Positions 7,053 through 9,748 of a stretch of DNA of 9,748 nt are shown one piece after another (within the stretch, counting starts at the first letter, position 1; each line of letters begins with the position of its first letter). The notes beneath the pieces are model-generated. The model was not told the DNA's origin. It worked only from the letters and a program-made list of their open reading frames with translations, and did not search any database. The translations under genes and the position numbers were made by a program. Where the stretch lies: contig JARXAV010000035.1 in NCBI GenBank assembly GCA_029865665.1, forward strand, positions 1 through 9,748, given 5' to 3'. The DNA comes from Flectobacillus sp. Lineage in GTDB: Bacteria > Bacteroidota > Bacteroidia > Cytophagales > Spirosomataceae.

Positions 7053-7400
7053 TTATGCTTTTCTCACAAATTCAGATTTCAATGCCATTGAGCCGAAACC
7101 GTCAATTTTACAATCAATGTTATGATCACCGTCTGTTAAACGAATATTTTTCACTTTTGTTCCTGCTTTAATCGACTTCGGAGCTCCTTTAACAGGTAAG
7201 TCTTTAATCACAACCACGGTATCTCCGTCTTGAAGCTCGTTACCGTTAGAATCAATTACTTTCGTCGTAAAATCGTCGTTTTCTACAGCTACTTCTTCCG
7301 AAGGATTCCATTCGTGAAAACACTCTGGACATACTAGCATATTATCACTCGGATAAGTAAATTCACAATTACATTTGGGGCAAGCTGGAAATTCAGACAT
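7053..7400 (-). CDS. yjdM: YjdM/PhnA-like zinc-ribbon protein
   Basis: This is a small cytoplasmic protein of 115 residues that closely resembles E. coli YjdM (formerly PhnA, about 111 residues) over its whole length. The N-terminus is a zinc ribbon with CxxC pairs at Cys7/Cys10 and Cys24/Cys27, followed by HEW at 29-31; there is an additional Cys12. The C-terminal SH3-like half carries [18 protein letters not shown] and [14 protein letters not shown], the family's strongest blocks. Despite the old name there is no good evidence that this family cleaves phosphonates; the molecular role is unknown. The ATG at 7400 follows a promoter box by about 24 bases, and the gene ends before the palindromic terminator. 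It is probably transcribed alone, because the DUF983 gene upstream has its own terminator. Confidence 0.95.
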   Translation of the reverse strand: MSEFPACPKCNCEFTYPSDNMLVCPECFHEWNPSEEVAVENDDFTTKVIDSNGNELQDGDTVVVIKDLPVKGAPKSIKAGTKVKNIRLTDGDHNIDCKIDGFGSMALKSEFVRKA

Positions 7401-7423
7401 TGTTATTATTTTTTAGTTTTGTG

Positions 7424-7431
7424 CAAAAATA
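7424..7431 (-). promoter_or_regulatory. -7 promoter box of yjdM
   Basis: On the minus strand TATTTTTG matches TAnnTTTG exactly, 23 bases before the yjdM start codon. A clear -33 TTG at the usual 17-23 base spacing is not evident; the nearest TTTTG leaves only about 14 bases. Transcription would begin near 7418 with a very short leader. Confidence 0.5.
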
Positions 7432-7553
7432 CTGAAATTTCCGCACAAAAGCCTACCTTAATCCAAAGCATAACTCCCTTTGAAGATAGAAAGAAGAAGG
7501 TTTTACTTATTCTTGTTTTTTGAAGATGCTCATTAACTTTTCTAGAAACGGAC

Positions 7554-7578
7554 AAAAAGCCGAATCCATAGATTCAGC
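7554..7578 (-). terminator. Intrinsic terminator of the DUF983 gene
   Basis: On the minus strand GCTGAATC (7578-7571) pairs with GATTCGGC (7566-7559), eight pairs with one G-T wobble and the loop TATG, followed at once by TTTTTG. It starts about 30 bases after the DUF983 stop codon. The rest of the gap to yjdM (7432-7553) shows no gene. Confidence 0.8.
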
Positions 7579-7610
7579 TCTTGCTGTGGATGAAGTAGTT
7601 AATTTGGCTT

Positions 7611-8006
7611 TTAAGCTACCGTCAAATGATGATGCTCGATTATTGCTGGATTATATTTGAAAAAGATATTCAACCAAATAATACGTGAAAGTCGATAATA
7701 AATTGGAACTACCAATAAGGTAATGGCAATATAAGCAACCATAATGGGTGTTCCATAAGCATCAGGCAAATAGGTTGAAAGTATCGTAAGCATTACAAAT
7801 AAACCTACACTAAAGGCATACGTAATATACATTGCTCCAAAGAAAAAGCCTGCTTCTTTCTCATAACGTAAGCCACATTGAGGGCAAAACTCGTGCATCG
7901 CACTCATTCGTTTATAAGGATTTTTTGTAAAAAACACCTCTCCTTCATGACAGCGAGGGCAAGTCATTGTCGCTACACTGTATAATTTATATCCTTTACC
8001 TACCAT
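7611..8006 (-). CDS. DUF983 family zinc-ribbon membrane protein
   Basis: This is a small inner-membrane protein of 131 residues with an N-terminal cytoplasmic zinc ribbon. Cysteines occur as CPRC at 16-19 and CPQC at 41-44, separated by GEVFFTKNPYKRMSAMHEF, followed by GLRYEKEAGFFFGAMYITYA, the family's hallmark block leading into the first membrane helix (about 57-78). A second helix spans about 87-105. The C-terminus is polar and histidine-containing (EHHH). DUF983 proteins are common in Bacteroidota and Alphaproteobacteria, and no biochemical function is established. The start at 8006 is used because the stretch before the first cysteine pair matches the usual family length; Met14 is a possible alternative. 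A promoter box precedes it and a terminator follows, so it looks monocistronic and unrelated in function to its neighbours. Confidence 0.93.
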   Translation of the reverse strand: MVGKGYKLYSVATMTCPRCHEGEVFFTKNPYKRMSAMHEFCPQCGLRYEKEAGFFFGAMYITYAFSVGLFVMLTILSTYLPDAYGTPIMVAYIAITLLVVPIYYRLSRIIWLNIFFKYNPAIIEHHHLTVA

Positions 8007-8053
8007 GATATTAGCTTTTATTTAGACCTTGTTTAACATCGTTACTATGATAA

Positions 8054-8061
8054 CAAAGGTA
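8054..8061 (-). promoter_or_regulatory. -7 promoter box of the DUF983 gene
   Basis: On the minus strand TACCTTTG matches TAnnTTTG exactly, 47 bases before the start codon; transcription would begin near 8048. No TTG lies at the expected -33 distance, so the promoter may be weak or need help. Confidence 0.45.
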
Positions 8062-8127
8062 GCCTATATGGTCGTAATTATGATAATATTCTTTACCACT
8101 TAAATAGTACTTTTTACTTATCAAGCA

Positions 8128-9006
8128 TTAACTGTGTTGTATTCTAAATTGTTCTGGTGTTTGATTTACCTCTTTTTTGAACACCCTAATAAAATAAGAA
8201 CAGTCCTCATAACCAAGATGATACGCCATTTCACAGACCGACATCGTCGAATAAAGTAATAAGCGTTTTGCTTCTAACAAAATACGATCACGTATCAATT
8301 CTCCCGCTTTTCTACCGACAGTTTTATTACATACTGCATTCAGATAGTTAGGCGTAATATTCATTAAATCAGCGTATTCTTTCACGGATTTATAGGCTCG
8401 AAAATGAATTTCAATCAACGCCTCAAATTGACGAATTTTGGCAACATTCAACACAGCCGTTTCATCCTTAAAATTGGGCTGATATACTCGTAAGGAATAA
8501 ATAAACAATTGTTTAAGTAAGGCATTAATCAACGATTCATAATGAGGTTGTTTAGCAGCATACTCTTCCATAATTTTTTCAAATAAGAGCGAAACGAGCT
8601 GCCCCGTTGGTTCATCAAAAACAACCAAAGGCTCATCGTTATTGCTATTATTCAAAAAAGGCAAAGTCGATAGCAATAAATGGGAGTCGGTCACATCATA
8701 AAATTCTTTCTTAAAAAAGAAGGTGTAGCCCACTGTATCCTCCGAGAGAAACCATTCATGCACTTGTCCTTCATTCATAAAAAATAACTGATTCGGCTCT
8801 ATTTTAAAGCGTCGGAAATCAATATCATGCCAACCACTTCCCTGTTTTATATAAATTAAGTTATAAAAATCATGACGATGCGGAAAATCAGCAGGTGTCA
8901 AGGTTTTGGCATGTACCTCTAGCCTTCTCACATCCACGTTCATAGTAATGTGATGGCCACAACTATTAAGCTGTTCAATGGTAATTATCGGAATGGGTTT
9001 CGACAT
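8128..9006 (-). CDS. AraC-family transcriptional regulator with cupin domain
   Basis: This is a DNA-binding regulator of 292 residues. The N-terminal cupin-like sensor carries FPHRHDFYNLIYIKQGSG at 41-58 and QVHEWF at 81-86, the usual histidine-bearing turns of ligand-binding AraC proteins. The C-terminal domain has two helix-turn-helix units, at about 208-233 (YADLMNITPNYLNAVCNKTVG) and 255-288 (MSVCEMAYHLGYEDCSYFIRVFKKEVNQTPEQFR). It shares the fold with the other AraC protein in this window, but the sensor half is clearly different, including loss of the HGFxF pattern (HEWF instead), so they are not recent duplicates. Its own promoter was not recognised. It is divergent from a secreted protein across 480 bases and may control it or itself; nothing in the sequence fixes the target or inducer. 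No clear terminator separates it from the DUF983 gene. Confidence 0.93.
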   Translation of the reverse strand: MSKPIPIITIEQLNSCGHHITMNVDVRRLEVHAKTLTPADFPHRHDFYNLIYIKQGSGWHDIDFRRFKIEPNQLFFMNEGQVHEWFLSEDTVGYTFFFKKEFYDVTDSHLLLSTLPFLNNSNNDEPLVVFDEPTGQLVSLLFEKIMEEYAAKQPHYESLINALLKQLFIYSLRVYQPNFKDETAVLNVAKIRQFEALIEIHFRAYKSVKEYADLMNITPNYLNAVCNKTVGRKAGELIRDRILLEAKRLLLYSTMSVCEMAYHLGYEDCSYFIRVFKKEVNQTPEQFRIQHS

Positions 9007-9486
9007 AGGTTCTTGAGTATTCTTTCAATTTAATAACTAGTAATCAATTATTTATATAGAAAATAACCTAATGACTTTTAAAAATATATGATAGCGAATA
9101 AAGCCAGTAAACATACCTATTATGTGATAAGTCTTTAAGCACTTTTGGGTATTTATTGTGCATCTCTTGTAAACCTTTTACTATTTTTAATCGACACTAG
9201 CACTGCTGCTTACTCCTAGATATGCGAAATAACTACTTTTTCACTTATCGTTTAAATCTTAATCCATTTTAATTACTTTTTAGTATGACTGCAAATACTC
9301 ATTGGAGTTTACAACTACAAGCATTTTAGCAACAAAAAGCTCATTTAGTAGGCTTAACATTTGAATTAAAGCATTGAATGACCAAAATTAGATGTTAAAA
9401 TAATACATTTGTAGTGTATTTGTATAAATACAATCCCTCTTTGTACTTGTGTAAACTATCACTAACAGAAGTTACCTTCACTAAAT
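9007..9486. other. 480-bp AT-rich divergent spacer
   Basis: This region separates the second AraC gene from the exported protein. It has no intact gene longer than a few dozen codons. It holds a short plus-strand frame from ATG 9285, interrupted by TAG at 9327 and ending at TGA 9375, and a promoter with an inverted repeat at 9404-9432. Bases 9007-9284 show no exact TAnnTTTG box on the minus strand and no strong hairpin. Its length is unusual beside the other gaps here, so extra regulation or a decayed gene is possible. Confidence 0.5.
9404..9432 (+). promoter_or_regulatory. Promoter box and overlapping inverted repeat before the secreted protein
   Basis: TACATTTG at 9404-9411 matches TAnnTTTG exactly. 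Right after it TGTATTT (9415-9421) and AAATACA (9426-9432) form perfect seven-base arms around GTAT, covering the expected transcription start. That position suits a repressor site. The nearest upstream TTG (9374-9376) leaves 27 bases, longer than usual. The leader would be about 70 bases. Confidence 0.5.
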
Positions 9487-9748
9487 ATGATGAAAACTAT
9501 TACCTTCCCACTTTATGGATTACTTTTTTGTCTATTTTCTATGAATTTTTCCCTCGGTCAGGGGGATGTATCAACGAAAATACTGATTAAAAAATTCCAA
9601 CAAACTACAAAAAGACAGCTACTAAAGACTCAACTCAGTAGCGAAAGAGGCTTAGATGATTATTACAATTTCCAAGAAACGGATAACGGCTTACCCGATA
9701 AGTTGAAAAAGAAATATCCAGAAATCAGAACTTATAAAGGCGTTTCTT
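9487..9748 (+). CDS. Exported protein, probable reprolysin-like metallopeptidase N-terminus (partial)
   Basis: Eighty-seven codons are visible before the window edge. The start is ATG ATG AAA at 9487. A signal peptide is clear: Lys3, a hydrophobic stretch PLYGLLFCLFSMNFSL at 8-23, and probable cleavage after GQ at 24-25. Cys15 lacks a lipobox setting, so it is not a lipoprotein. The mature start has KKFQQ...KRQLLK, then YYNFQETDNGLPDKLKKKYP and EIRTYKGVS at 79-87. The pattern of a leucine/proline turn, KKYPEIRTY, then G resembles the propeptide region of secreted Bacteroidota reprolysin-like (M12B/M43-type) zinc peptidases, which often leave the cell by the type IX system. The catalytic HExxH region lies outside the window, so the family call is tentative, while export is well supported. 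Confidence 0.6.
   Translation, partial: MMKTITFPLYGLLFCLFSMNFSLGQGDVSTKILIKKFQQTTKRQLLKTQLSSERGLDDYYNFQETDNGLPDKLKKKYPEIRTYKGVS

Noticed and set aside
7053..7400. Phosphonoacetate hydrolase (a phnA name sometimes applied)
   Set aside because: The protein is the short zinc-ribbon YjdM family, not the metal-dependent hydrolase that shares the old name.
4595..9006. The two AraC genes as a duplicated pair
   Set aside because: Only the general fold and the C-terminal helix-turn-helix pattern are shared; the sensor halves differ in sequence and key motifs.

Overview
The window looks like Bacteroidota chromosomal DNA, most likely from a Cytophagales/Spirosomataceae-type environmental genus; the genus is a guess. 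The evidence is a TonB-dependent receptor with an N-terminal carboxypeptidase-regulatory-like domain, a DUF983 zinc-ribbon membrane protein, an exported protein whose N-terminus resembles Bacteroidota metallopeptidases, moderately AT-rich DNA, starts without clear Shine-Dalgarno sequences, and several matches to the Bacteroidota -7 promoter box TAnnTTTG. No rRNA, tRNA, CRISPR array or transposase gene was found.

Left block (1-6942). A zinc-dependent medium-chain alcohol dehydrogenase (minus strand, cut by the left edge) is divergent from an Oar-type TonB-dependent receptor of 1068 residues. A hairpin terminator follows the receptor. Next, on the plus strand, come a cupin-AraC regulator and a 12-helix major facilitator of the AAHS (aromatic acid:H+ symporter) type. 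The regulator resembles the PobR/HpaA group and the transporter carries the DGxD signature of PcaK-like permeases, so together they suggest a locus for uptake and oxidation of a small, possibly aromatic, acid: outer-membrane entry by the receptor, inner-membrane entry by the permease, oxidation by the dehydrogenase, control by the AraC protein. No ring-cleavage gene is in view, so the substrate is an inference. The dehydrogenase/receptor intergenic region holds two mirrored 26-bp elements (22 of 26 identical), one facing each gene, which look like operators of a shared regulator.

Middle block (6943-8006). A perfect 32-bp palindrome lies between the convergent permease and yjdM genes. yjdM (PhnA-like zinc ribbon) and a DUF983 gene are both on the minus strand. 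Each has a TAnnTTTG box just upstream, and the DUF983 gene ends in a clear intrinsic terminator.

Right block (8128-9748). A second, different cupin-AraC regulator on the minus strand is divergent, across a 480-bp AT-rich spacer, from the start of a secreted protein cut by the right edge. That protein's N-terminus resembles the propeptide of Bacteroidota reprolysin-like metallopeptidases. The spacer contains a promoter-like box with an overlapping inverted repeat and a short, possibly decayed, reading frame.
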